Shown piece by piece: positions 1-5,788 of a stretch of DNA of 5,932 nucleotides. The translations under genes and the position numbers were made by a program. The notes under the pieces are model-generated. The model did not search any database, was not told where the DNA came from, and was given only the letters and a program-made list of their open reading frames with translations. Source of the DNA: Synergistaceae bacterium UBA5560 (GTDB taxonomy: Bacteria; Synergistota; Synergistia; Synergistales; Aminiphilaceae); the NCBI GenBank assembly GCA_002425685.1, contig DIMS01000061.1:11405-17336 (forward strand). The letters run 5' to 3'. The first letter of the stretch is position 1. Every line of letters starts with the position of its first letter.

Positions 1-20
1 GCCGCCCTTTTCGGGCGGCC
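1..20 (-). terminator. Probable terminator hairpin of the superoxide reductase gene
   Basis: Bases 1-7 (GCCGCCC) pair perfectly with 13-19 (GGGCGGC) around a 5-base loop. The hairpin lies 47 bases past the stop of the minus-strand superoxide reductase gene, where an intrinsic terminator would be expected. A minus-strand T-tract would lie left of base 1, outside the window, so it cannot be confirmed. On the plus strand the hairpin is not followed by a T-tract, so a terminator for a plus-strand gene is unlikely. Confidence 0.55.
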
Positions 21-66
21 CCTCCGCGTTTCGCTCTTTCGAGCGTTGTCTCGGCCTTTTGGAAAC

Positions 67-462
67 CTATTCCTCCACGGCGACGGGAACGGAACTTTCC
101 CACATGCCATGGATGTTGCAGTACGATGCGGCGAGGAGCATGCCGGACTTCTTCAGCTTGATCCGGAAGCTTGCCACGGGATCCGTGTAGGCCGGGCCCT
201 GGTTGGCTCCTTCCGTGGATTCCCCGTGGGCGTTGAACTCCACGAGGCCAAGATCGTAGACGAACTTGCCTCCCTCGGGCTTGAAGGCGAGGCGAATCCA
301 GCGAATGTGGTGTTCCGTCGTGTGGGGATGGGGAATCTCCTTGCCCACGCTCACCGTGACGGTCATGGCTTCTCCCGCCTTGACCTTTTCAGGGGCCTCG
401 ATGACGGGAACATGCTTTTCACCCTTCCAATCTCCGCTCTGCATCACATCGGCGAACTTCAC
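67..462 (-). CDS. sor: Class II superoxide reductase (neelaredoxin, 1Fe-SOR)
   Basis: This 131-aa cytoplasmic enzyme reduces superoxide to hydrogen peroxide without releasing oxygen, normally with electrons from rubredoxin. It matches the 1Fe neelaredoxin/superoxide reductase family along its whole length. By alignment from memory with the Pyrococcus furiosus enzyme, the iron ligands are His17, His45, His51, Cys115 and His118, with Glu15 and Lys16 in the conserved EKHVPVI loop; the other landmarks are KEIPHP, TTEHHI and SYCNIHG. It has no N-terminal desulforedoxin-type Cys cluster, so it is the short one-iron form, and no signal peptide. The start is GTG, chosen because family similarity begins there and a strong GAGGAGGG site lies 8 bases upstream. 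It has its own promoter at 508-535 and a hairpin after the stop, so it is probably a single-gene unit. Superoxide defence of this type is typical of strict anaerobes. Confidence 0.96.
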   Translation of the reverse strand: MKFADVMQSGDWKGEKHVPVIEAPEKVKAGEAMTVTVSVGKEIPHPHTTEHHIRWIRLAFKPEGGKFVYDLGLVEFNAHGESTEGANQGPAYTDPVASFRIKLKKSGMLLAASYCNIHGMWESSVPVAVEE

Positions 463-507
463 GGGTGGGTCCCTCCTCTTTGAAACGGATTTAGGTATTG
501 CCCCCCT

Positions 508-535
508 ATTATCGCGCTGACACGGAGATTGTCAA
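508..535 (-). promoter_or_regulatory. Sigma70-type promoter of the superoxide reductase gene
   Basis: On the minus strand, a perfect -35 TTGACA (530-535) is followed after 16 bases by a -10 GATAAT (508-513, 5 of 6 to consensus). Transcription would start near 500, giving a leader of about 40 bases before the GTG at 462. This is the best promoter in the window. Confidence 0.75.
518..534. promoter_or_regulatory. Candidate operator: TGACA-N7-TGTCA dyad in the superoxide reductase promoter
   Basis: Two perfect 5-base arms (518-522 and 530-534) separated by 7 bases form a dyad over the -35 box and spacer. A dimeric repressor bound here would block polymerase. I cannot assign it to a known regulator. 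One arm is partly dictated by the TTGACA box, so chance is a real possibility. Confidence 0.3.
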
Positions 536-634
536 ACCCCCCGACAGTTTCCCAAATCCCGGCGGTTTCCTCGGGCGTCTCTTCCGTGCGGCGGGTAGGT
601 GAACGGCCGGGGTTGTTTCATCCACCCGGAACAC

Positions 635-655
635 TCCGGAAAGTTTTTTTCCGGA
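635..655. repeat. Inverted repeat downstream of hom, possible terminator element
   Basis: Bases 635-642 (TCCGGAAA) pair perfectly with 648-655 around a 5-base loop. Next to it, 659-663 (ACCCG) pairs with 668-672 around TGAA. Both lie 70-105 bases past the hom stop on the minus strand, a reasonable place for 3'-end hairpins. No T-tract follows on the minus strand, so this is not a standard intrinsic terminator. The 277-base spacer 463-739 otherwise holds only the superoxide reductase promoter and no credible gene. Confidence 0.3.
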
Positions 656-739
656 CGAACCCGTGAACGGGTCCGCGTCGGAGGCGCGCCCGAAAGGGGT
701 GCTCCGCCGGTCCGCCCATGTGTCGGGTGTCGCCGGGCT

Positions 740-1771
740 TCAGGGGCGGCCCGATTCCCTGGCGATGGCGAGGATGTCCGTCAGCAGGGCCTGCCCTGTC
801 TCCGTCCGCCCTGCTCCGGGGCCGACGATGGTCACGTCCCCCATGTTGTCCGTGGTGAGCGTCAGGGCGTTGGTGGCGCCGACAACGCCCGCCAGGGGAT
901 GGTTTCCCGGCAGCTCTCTGGGGGAGACGCTTCCTTTGAGAACTCCTCCGTCTCGGGTGAGTTCGCCCAGAAGCTTGATTCGCTTTCCTGCGGCGAGGGC
1001 CTTTTTCACCTGATCGGCGGTGACGCCGGAGATGCCCCGGCGTTCCACGTTGGTCACGGGAAGGGGAGTCTCCATCAGGAGCGATGCCAGCAGAGAGATC
1101 TTCACCGCCGCATCCCATCCCTCCACGTCCGCCGTGGGATCCGCCTCGGCGTAGCCGAGCTTCTGTGCCTCCGCGAGGGCCTCGCCGTAGTCCATACCTT
1201 CCTCCATGCGGGTGAGGATGAAATTCGTGGTGCCGTTCACGATACCGGCAACACCCAGAACATCGCATCCCGCAAGGGCTTCCCGGGCCAGATTGATCAC
1301 CGGTGTGCCGCTCAGGACGGTCCCCTCGTAGCGGAAACGCACGCCTTTTTCGGCGGCGAGAGTCTCCAGCTCTTTCATGGCCACCGAGAGGGGACCTTTG
1401 TTGGTGGTCACCACGTGGCTTCCCGCCGTCAGGGCCTCCCGGATGTGGGTGAGTCCGGGCTCGCCGGTCTCGAGGTTCGTGGGAGTGATCTCCGCCACGA
1501 TGTCGGCGCCGCAGGTTCGGAGACATTCGATGACGCTCTTTTCCGAGCGCCTCGGATGCTCCCGGAGGTGTCCCTTTCGGGCCATTTCGTCCAGGAGAGC
1601 CGCGAGGTCGAGCCCTGCGGGATCACAGACCACCTCGTCCGGCCTCGTGGCCGCGAAGACAACGGAACAATCGAAGCCGAAGCGTCGCCGGAGCGTGTCC
1701 TTCTTCTCCAGGAGGATTCGGGCGAGTCCCTGTCCTACGTTGCCGAAGCCAACAAATCCGAGTGTCCACAT
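740..1771 (-). CDS. hom: Homoserine dehydrogenase (catalytic form without ACT domain)
   Basis: This 343-aa enzyme performs the NAD(P)H-dependent reduction of L-aspartate-4-semialdehyde to L-homoserine, the branch-point step to threonine and methionine. The N-terminal Rossmann fold shows GFGNVG at residues 8-13. The family segment ITPTNLETGEP (95-105) leads to TTNKGPL with Lys125. The catalytic domain has GTVLSGTPV (150-158), IVNGTTNFIL (177-186) and YAEADPTADVEGWDAAVK (207-224). Glu209, Asp215, Asp220 and Lys224 line up with yeast Glu208, Asp214, Asp219 and Lys223. Many bacterial enzymes are about 430 aa and end in a regulatory ACT domain; this one ends after the catalytic domain, like the short archaeal-type enzymes, so ACT-mediated threonine inhibition is not expected. 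The ATG is preceded by GGTGGAAGAAAG, a modest ribosome site. No other threonine or methionine gene is in the window, and the gene has its own promoter. Confidence 0.95.
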   Translation of the reverse strand: MWTLGFVGFGNVGQGLARILLEKKDTLRRRFGFDCSVVFAATRPDEVVCDPAGLDLAALLDEMARKGHLREHPRRSEKSVIECLRTCGADIVAEITPTNLETGEPGLTHIREALTAGSHVVTTNKGPLSVAMKELETLAAEKGVRFRYEGTVLSGTPVINLAREALAGCDVLGVAGIVNGTTNFILTRMEEGMDYGEALAEAQKLGYAEADPTADVEGWDAAVKISLLASLLMETPLPVTNVERRGISGVTADQVKKALAAGKRIKLLGELTRDGGVLKGSVSPRELPGNHPLAGVVGATNALTLTTDNMGDVTIVGPGAGRTETGQALLTDILAIARESGRP

Positions 1772-1881
1772 CTTTCTTCCACCGCCTTCGGTAAGGCTGC
1801 CCCTTGTCTTCGTTCTTTACGGAACATACCGCTCCACAGGAGAGGAATTGTCCGAGAGGGGGCGCACTTTCGTTTCGGTGA

Positions 1882-1910
1882 ACTCTACTTGATCGGACTT
1901 TTTCCGTCAA
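1882..1910 (-). promoter_or_regulatory. Candidate sigma70 promoter of hom
   Basis: On the minus strand, TTGACG (1905-1910, 5 of 6 to consensus) is followed after exactly 17 bases by TAGAGT (1882-1887, 4 of 6). Transcription would start near 1875, leaving a leader of about 100 bases. That leader holds one small perfect hairpin (1784-1797, 5-bp stem, 4-base loop) directly before the ribosome site, but I do not recognise a T-box or a known riboswitch. Confidence 0.5.
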
Positions 1911-2303
1911 GGACAAAGAGGGCGGATTGTGGCGAGACAGGGATAATGTCATCCTTAAAACGGGACATGAGGGATGAACAGCATAGAGTATCCATGACAC
2001 CTGGGGTGACTGCGTTCATGAAGGCAAAGGAGATACGGCGGTCAGGAGTGGCGGAACAGGTTGTCGCAGGGACATTGACGGTACGGAGATGGTACGGAAA
2101 ATGTCCGTTGCCCCGATCGCGAACGTCGTCGGGTTTTTCTGCTCGAGCGACCCTGCGGGGAGGACGGCGTTTTCGGCGGTACAACTGGACAAGGCCGCCT
2201 CCAAGAGGTACCGTCGATGTCGTTGCCGGCGGATCGGGCGTGCGGTTTCCATGCCGCCCGGTGTGTCTGTCGGCGCAGGCGGGACCTGTACGCGAAGGGA
2301 GAC
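1911..2303. other. Divergent intergenic region between hom and the SagB-like gene
   Basis: No gene with recognisable similarity lies here. Besides a weak plus-strand promoter candidate (2075-2102), it contains a plus-strand open frame (2089 or 2101 to 2307, up to 72 codons) whose TGA overlaps the ATG of the SagB-like gene as ATGA. That frame has poor ribosome sites at both ATGs and an Arg/Cys-rich composition typical of chance frames in GC-rich DNA, so it is not called as a gene. I see no tRNA or convincing terminator here. Confidence 0.5.
2075..2102 (+). promoter_or_regulatory. Weak candidate promoter for the SagB-like gene
   Basis: TTGACG (2075-2080, 5 of 6) and GAAAAT (2097-2102, 4 of 6) are 16 bases apart. 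If used, transcription begins near 2109 and leaves a leader of about 195 bases. The spacer holds a direct repeat, GGTACGGA at 2080-2087 and 2091-2098, with an 11-base period. The match is modest and no better site was found upstream. Confidence 0.3.
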
Positions 2304-3809
2304 ATGAACGGCATGGACGTGCTTTATCGACTGATTCCCGGGGCAATTTGCGAAGAGGTGGAAGAGGGAGTGCGGATTTCTCTTCCCGGTGCGTTTCCGG
2401 GGTGGTTTCTTCTCCGGAAGGAGGCGCGGGGCGGCGCTGTTTCCAGGGTGGTGCGGCGGCTGCAGGAGGAATGGACGGACGAGGCGACGCTGAAGGCGTT
2501 CTTTGCGTCCGAAGGCACTCCACCCGACGAAGGGGGTGTGGCGCTTCTTCTGAAGGAAATGTCCGGAAGCGGCATTCTCGTCGCCCGGGTCGCCGAAAAA
2601 AGCGCGCCGCTTTTCTCCGTCCTGCCCGCGCCGGGAACGGAAGCCTTCCTCCCTCTTGATGAGGGAAGGGAAAGTGCCCGCCTGAGCCGCTTCGCTCTTC
2701 TCCGGAATGCGTCGGAGGGCCTGCTCCTGGAGAGTCCGCTTTCTCCCCATAGGATCGTGGTGCACGATCCTTTCCTGGCGGGCCTGCTCTCCCGGCTCTG
2801 CGGTGACGGCGAGGAGGCTCTCACCACCGGCGGTGAGGGAACGGAAGAGGCACAGATCGCGTTTCTCTCTCTTCTCCATCGCCTGGGGTTTGTGGAGCGC
2901 GGGGCGGGCGGAACGGTTCCGGAAGCGTTGCCCTTCTGGGAATTTCAGGACCTGCTTTTCTTCTCCCGTACCACGCCTGGTCGTGGTACCGTCTACGTGG
3001 GAAAACGCGTGAAGACGCCGGAAGGACTTTCCTTTCCGCCGGCACTGCGCGCCCCCGTTTCGAAGGAGTGCGTTCCGCTTCCCCTGCCCTCGGAGGAAGC
3101 CCTTCGGCTGCTCGCCCGTCCTTTCGGGGATGTTCTGGAAGCCCGCCGATCCCGACGGACCTTCCGACAGGATCCACTTCCCCTCGCTCTTTTCGGCGCG
3201 TTTCTCCACGCCGCGGCGCGGGTGCGGACAATCGAAAAGGACATGTCCCTGGCGGAGCGGCTGGCCCTGGCCCGGCGCGACGACAACGGGAACGGGGGAA
3301 ACGTGGAGGTGCCGGGTCCCGAGGACCTGGCGCTCCGACCCTTTCCTTCCGGTGGGGGGCTTCACCCTCTGGAGCTCTATCTGACGGTCCGCCGGGTGGA
3401 GGGACTTCCTCCCGGAACCTATCGCTACGATCCCGCAGGGCATCTTCTGGAGAGAATCATCGGAGACAGAAATGCCACGGAGCGTCTTCTCGAGGAGAAC
3501 CCCTACGTCTTTCCGGGAACGCCCGAGGCTGCAGCGGACCTGCCGACGCCCCATGTGACGCTGTACATCGCCGCCCGCATCGGCAGGACCGCCTGGAAGT
3601 ACGAGGGCGCGATCTTCCGCCTGATTCTCCAGGATCTGGGGTGTCTTTGCCAGACCCTCTGTCTCACGGCGGAGGCGCTTTCCCTCGCGTCCTGCATCGT
3701 CGGCGCCGTATTCGAACCCCTCGTCTCGAGCGCATTCGGCACGAATTGGAGAGAGGAGCCCTTCGTCGGCGCCGTAACGCTGGGGCTCCCCGGAGAGACG
3801 GGGCTGTAG
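2304..3809 (+). CDS. SagB-type FMN-dependent dehydrogenase (azoline oxidase family), orphan
   Basis: This 501-aa protein is a full-length member of the SagB/McbC nitroreductase-fold family. Characterised members use FMN to oxidise thiazolines and oxazolines to azoles in RiPP peptides. The N-terminal part looks like two small helical or winged-helix units: about residues 5-95 (LYRLIPGA onward) and 127-198, the second with the family segment ESPLSPHRIVVHDP (143-156). A linker with FWEFQDLLFFSR (211-222) follows. The nitroreductase domain (about 270-497) shows RRSRRTF (281-287) and RPFPSGGGLHPLELYL (345-360), likely FMN contacts. It also has WKYEG (431-435), whose Lys432-Tyr433 pair is the one reported as important in azole-forming dehydrogenases, so it looks active. 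ATG 2304 is chosen because family similarity begins just after it and AAGG lies 5 bases upstream. ATG 2313 and ATG 2217 (AAGAGG 8 bases upstream, but an atypical Arg/Cys-rich extension) are alternatives. No cyclodehydratase or clear precursor peptide is in the window, so the substrate is unknown. Confidence 0.88.
   Translation: MNGMDVLYRLIPGAICEEVEEGVRISLPGAFPGWFLLRKEARGGAVSRVVRRLQEEWTDEATLKAFFASEGTPPDEGGVALLLKEMSGSGILVARVAEKSAPLFSVLPAPGTEAFLPLDEGRESARLSRFALLRNASEGLLLESPLSPHRIVVHDPFLAGLLSRLCGDGEEALTTGGEGTEEAQIAFLSLLHRLGFVERGAGGTVPEALPFWEFQDLLFFSRTTPGRGTVYVGKRVKTPEGLSFPPALRAPVSKECVPLPLPSEEALRLLARPFGDVLEARRSRRTFRQDPLPLALFGAFLHAAARVRTIEKDMSLAERLALARRDDNGNGGNVEVPGPEDLALRPFPSGGGLHPLELYLTVRRVEGLPPGTYRYDPAGHLLERIIGDRNATERLLEENPYVFPGTPEAAADLPTPHVTLYIAARIGRTAWKYEGAIFRLILQDLGCLCQTLCLTAEALSLASCIVGAVFEPLVSSAFGTNWREEPFVGAVTLGLPGETGL
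2968..2989. repeat. Inverted repeat inside the SagB-like gene
   Basis: GTACCACG (2968-2975) and CGTGGTAC (2982-2989) are perfect complements around a 6-base loop. They fall in the linker that precedes the nitroreductase domain. The mRNA could form a hairpin here. No function is apparent and it may simply reflect codon choice. Confidence 0.4.
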
Positions 3810-3858
3810 GGCCGGAGGCGGGGTTTTTTCCGGCGCATGTCCGGCGCCGGGGTATCTC

Positions 3859-3897
3859 CGTGAGGAGGGCCGGAGACAATCTCCGGCCCTCCTCACG
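3859..3897. terminator. Perfect 18-bp hairpin between convergent genes, likely bidirectional 3'-end element
   Basis: Bases 3859-3876 are the exact reverse complement of 3880-3897 with only 3 bases between them. The GC-rich stem sits 50 bases after the SagB-like stop and 145 bases after the beta-helix stop on the other strand, so it could end or stabilise transcripts from both sides. Neither strand has a T-tract right after the stem, so it is not a textbook Rho-independent terminator. A six-T run lies at 3824-3829 but has no good stem before it. The palindrome CCGGCGCCGG (3841-3850) lies beside the hairpin. Confidence 0.55.
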
Positions 3898-3934
3898 TGC
3901 GGCACTTTCCCGTCAGGAGTTGTGCCCTGTCCCC

Positions 3935-4010
3935 GGCGTTTCCTCCTCCATCCGATCCTCCATCCGAACGCGCACAGCGGAGTGAGAAGCGGCAGTAAGA
4001 GGAAACGGGT
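3935..4010 (-). pseudogene. Possible vestigial Synerg-CTERM tail
   Basis: Past the stop of the beta-helix gene, in another minus-strand frame, the sequence reads FLLLPLLTPLCAF followed by a basic tail (GWRIGWRRKRR). This resembles the hydrophobic helix and basic end of the sorting signals nearby, and PLCAF is shared exactly with the partial gene at the right edge. At DNA level, 3965-3980 and 5818-5833 agree at 15 of 16 bases. There is no start, no GGGC motif and no nearby in-frame stop, so if real it is a broken 3' remnant, perhaps left by recombination between paralogs. Chance similarity of Leu-rich, GC-rich sequence is the alternative. Confidence 0.3.
3944..3967. repeat. Perfect 12-bp tandem duplication
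   Basis: TCCTCCATCCGA occurs twice in immediate succession (3944-3955 and 3956-3967). It lies in the spacer between the convergent genes, inside the possible vestigial tail, where it would duplicate the residues Gly-Trp-Arg. It is probably a slippage product. Confidence 0.8.
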
Positions 4011-4042
4011 GGGTTGCGCTTCCCCTCGCGTCGCCGATATTC

Positions 4043-5560
4043 CTATTGCAGCTTCCGTCGCACGACCGCAACGAGCGGCAGCGCAATCAGCAGCGTGAAC
4101 GCGCCGAGTCCCGCCGAGCCGCCGACGCTGCACCCGCCGGAGCCGCCGCCCGAGTCGGACGTCGGTGCGACGGCGCGGACCGAGCAGACCCGGAAGGTCA
4201 CGACGCCGGGGTCGGGATTCAGGTCGTAGGAGGCGTTGTCGGTCACCACGTTGCGCCAGGTCATGAGTCCCTCGCCCTCTTCGTAGAAATCCGGAGGTGT
4301 CACGCCCTTGGGCAGGTTCTGTCCGGGCTTGATCTCGAACTGCACGCCCCGTCCAGGGTTCTCGTACCCCGTTCCATCGGCCTTGAAGAAGAGTGAGTAG
4401 TAGCGGACGCTCTCCGGCCACGACGCCGTGTACTCCACGGCGAGATCCTGACTCTCGATGGCCACGTCCTCGAAGGTGTTCGCGTAGTAGAGGGACATTT
4501 CCGCACCCGAAGGTGTCCGCCCGAGATCCTCGGTGAATATTTCCGCGACGGACTCGAAGAGAGCGCTTCCGGAGTCCGCCAGTTCACGCTCCACTTGTGC
4601 GACGTCATCGTCGCCCTCGATCGAACGCGGTTCGGGCTCCGTCTCGCCCGAATATCCTGCAAACGCCGTCGCCGAACTGTTCGGCGCGTTCCCGATCACG
4701 CAGTATTTGTCGGCGGAGTAGGCACCGTACATCTGGTCGGGCGTATTGCCGTACACGTTGACCCTGAAGAGCTTCGTCCCGACGCACACGTACATTCCGC
4801 CGCCGGACCGCCTCGCGGTGTTTCCCGTCACTGTCGACGAGTACATGTTCAGCGTTCCGTGGTTCTCGACCCCGCCGCCGTAGTCGGCGGTGTTTCCCGT
4901 TATCGTGCAGTTCTTGATGGTCGCGGTTCCCCACGTGGCGATTCCGCCGCCGTCATGGGTCATGAACGTGGAGGTGTTGTTGGATACCGTACAGTTCTCC
5001 ATCGTGAGCGTGCGGTTGTTGGCGACGCCCCCTCCGGCATAGGAGCAGGTGTTGCTCTCGATGGTGCAGTTTTTCATCGTCAGCGTCCCCTCGTTCCAGA
5101 CGCCTCCCGATGATGACGCCGAGTTGTTCCTCACGATGCACTCGTTCATCTGGAGCGTTCCGGCGTTCGCGACGCCGCCGCCGTAGGAGCCCTTCCCTCC
5201 CGAAATAGTCAGCTTCGAAAGGCCGACGCTCTTTCCCGACGGAATGCTGAAGACGCAGCCCGATCCCGTCTGCGTGATCGCCGCCGGTCCGATAAGAACG
5301 AGGCTCTTGCCAAACGTCAGCGTCGAGGTCAGATTCACGGCTGTCCCGGCGCCCGAAAAGACGATGATGTCCGCCTCCGCCGCGTTTTTCATCCAGTAGC
5401 GCAATGTTCCTTCCGTCGTCTCGGAATCCTCCGATTTCGTGACCGTGCGCACTGTCACTGCGTCGGCGGGGATTATTCCCGCCCCGAAAAGCACCCCAAC
5501 CGCAAGGCCGAATCCGACCAGACACCGCACGCGCCTTCTCCATCCCGTACAAAACTCCAT
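4043..5560 (-). CDS. Secreted right-handed beta-helix protein with Synerg-CTERM sorting signal
   Basis: This 505-aa protein is probably exported and surface-attached. Residues 1-34 form a signal peptide: basic n-region (RRRVR, 8-12), hydrophobic core, likely cleavage after PADA (34/35). Residues about 125-275 hold six repeats of 24-28 aa with the pattern GGGV-N-GTLTM-NCTI-NT, each a likely rung of a right-handed beta-helix related to polymorphic outer-membrane-protein repeats. An acidic linker (305-330) leads to a compact segment (about 330-463) that I do not recognise. The C-terminus has GGGSGGCSVG (471-480), a hydrophobic helix (484-500) and RRKLQ, matching the Synerg-CTERM signal. ATG 5560 is preferred over an upstream in-frame start at 5674 because it begins right at the signal peptide and has GAGGGGGG about 9 bases upstream. 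The ligand or enzymatic role is unknown; I see no catalytic motif. The next gene upstream on the same strand ends in the same kind of signal. Confidence 0.88.
   Translation of the reverse strand: MEFCTGWRRRVRCLVGFGLAVGVLFGAGIIPADAVTVRTVTKSEDSETTEGTLRYWMKNAAEADIIVFSGAGTAVNLTSTLTFGKSLVLIGPAAITQTGSGCVFSIPSGKSVGLSKLTISGGKGSYGGGVANAGTLQMNECIVRNNSASSSGGVWNEGTLTMKNCTIESNTCSYAGGGVANNRTLTMENCTVSNNTSTFMTHDGGGIATWGTATIKNCTITGNTADYGGGVENHGTLNMYSSTVTGNTARRSGGGMYVCVGTKLFRVNVYGNTPDQMYGAYSADKYCVIGNAPNSSATAFAGYSGETEPEPRSIEGDDDVAQVERELADSGSALFESVAEIFTEDLGRTPSGAEMSLYYANTFEDVAIESQDLAVEYTASWPESVRYYSLFFKADGTGYENPGRGVQFEIKPGQNLPKGVTPPDFYEEGEGLMTWRNVVTDNASYDLNPDPGVVTFRVCSVRAVAPTSDSGGGSGGCSVGGSAGLGAFTLLIALPLVAVVRRKLQ
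4736..5188 (-). repeat. Six beta-helix rungs coded as 72-84 bp degenerate repeats
   Basis: The residue after each glycine cluster falls at positions 130, 154, 179, 207, 231 and 256 of the protein, so rungs are 24, 25, 28, 24 and 25 residues apart. The fourth is lengthened by a TFMTHD-type insertion before its glycines. Asn-Cys-Thr pairs line up between rungs 2, 3 and 4, and may form a stacked ladder. The repeats are clear in protein but diverged in DNA. Confidence 0.75.
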
Positions 5561-5659
5561 AAAACCCAACCCCCCTCGTTTCAGTTTGAGAAACGCTCGC
5601 AACGGGCGTTGCCTATCCTGTTCGTTCGTGAATACGTGGATCCGTCGTTCACTGCCGAT

Positions 5660-5688
5660 GATGCACCCTGACACAATGACAGAGTCAA
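5660..5688 (-). promoter_or_regulatory. Weak candidate promoter of the beta-helix gene
   Basis: On the minus strand TTGACT (5683-5688, 5 of 6) is the only good -35-like box in the 228-base spacer. The best-spaced -10 (TGCATC, 5660-5665, 17 bases away) is poor. Its position, about 100 bases upstream of ATG 5560, is reasonable, but co-transcription with the upstream gene is also possible. Confidence 0.25.
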
Positions 5689-5754
5689 GAGAAATCGTGA
5701 TCTTACCGATTCCGGGAGATGGAACGCTCCGCGGACGGCACCGGAGGACTTATT

Positions 5755-5775
5755 CACGGCTCCGCCCGTGTTTTT
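5755..5775 (+). terminator. Terminator-like hairpin with T-tract, plus-strand orientation
   Basis: CACGG (5755-5759) pairs with CCGTG (5766-5770) around 6 bases and is followed on the plus strand by five Ts. No plus-strand gene precedes it. On the minus strand it lies 18 bases past the stop of the partial right-edge gene, where it could serve as a 3'-end hairpin, but the downstream AATAAG is a poor T-tract. The short stem makes chance plausible. Confidence 0.3.
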
Positions 5776-5788
5776 GCGTTCTGCTCCG

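Noticed and set aside
46..483. A 145-codon plus-strand frame opposite the superoxide reductase
   Set aside because: It mirrors the real gene on the other strand and has no family resemblance.
1772..1875. Riboswitch or T-box in the hom leader
   Set aside because: The leader is about 100 bases with only one 5-bp hairpin. I see no T-box motif, SAM-riboswitch core or threonine-rich leader peptide.
2217..2303. A 29-residue N-terminal extension of the SagB-like protein from ATG 2217
   Set aside because: An AAGAGG site is present, but the extension is Arg/Cys-rich and unlike the family, whose similarity begins just after 2304. It remains a minor alternative.
599..2659. A 686-codon plus-strand open frame opposite hom and running into the SagB-like gene
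   Set aside because: It lies antisense to a clear homoserine dehydrogenase and then overlaps the SagB-like gene in another frame. Its product is Arg/Gly-rich with no recognisable domain, as expected of a chance frame in GC-rich DNA.
3811..3834. Intrinsic terminator using the six-T run at 3824-3829 after the SagB-like gene
   Set aside because: The only stem nearby (GCCGGA with TCCGGC) places the T-run inside its loop, not after it, so it does not have terminator geometry.
2016..4421. An 801-codon minus-strand open frame opposite the SagB-like gene
   Set aside because: It is antisense to the well-supported SagB-like gene and overlaps the end of the beta-helix gene. The product is Arg-rich and patternless, except for the short stretch at 3935-4010 treated separately.
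4736..5188. CRISPR-like array suggested by regular repeats
   Set aside because: The periodicity is at protein level, in frame, with diverged DNA. It reflects beta-helix rungs, not identical repeats with unique spacers.
5561..5674. A 38-residue N-terminal extension of the beta-helix protein from ATG 5674
   Set aside because: The extension is charged and would bury the signal peptide. The internal ATG at 5560 has a strong ribosome site and begins directly at the n-region.
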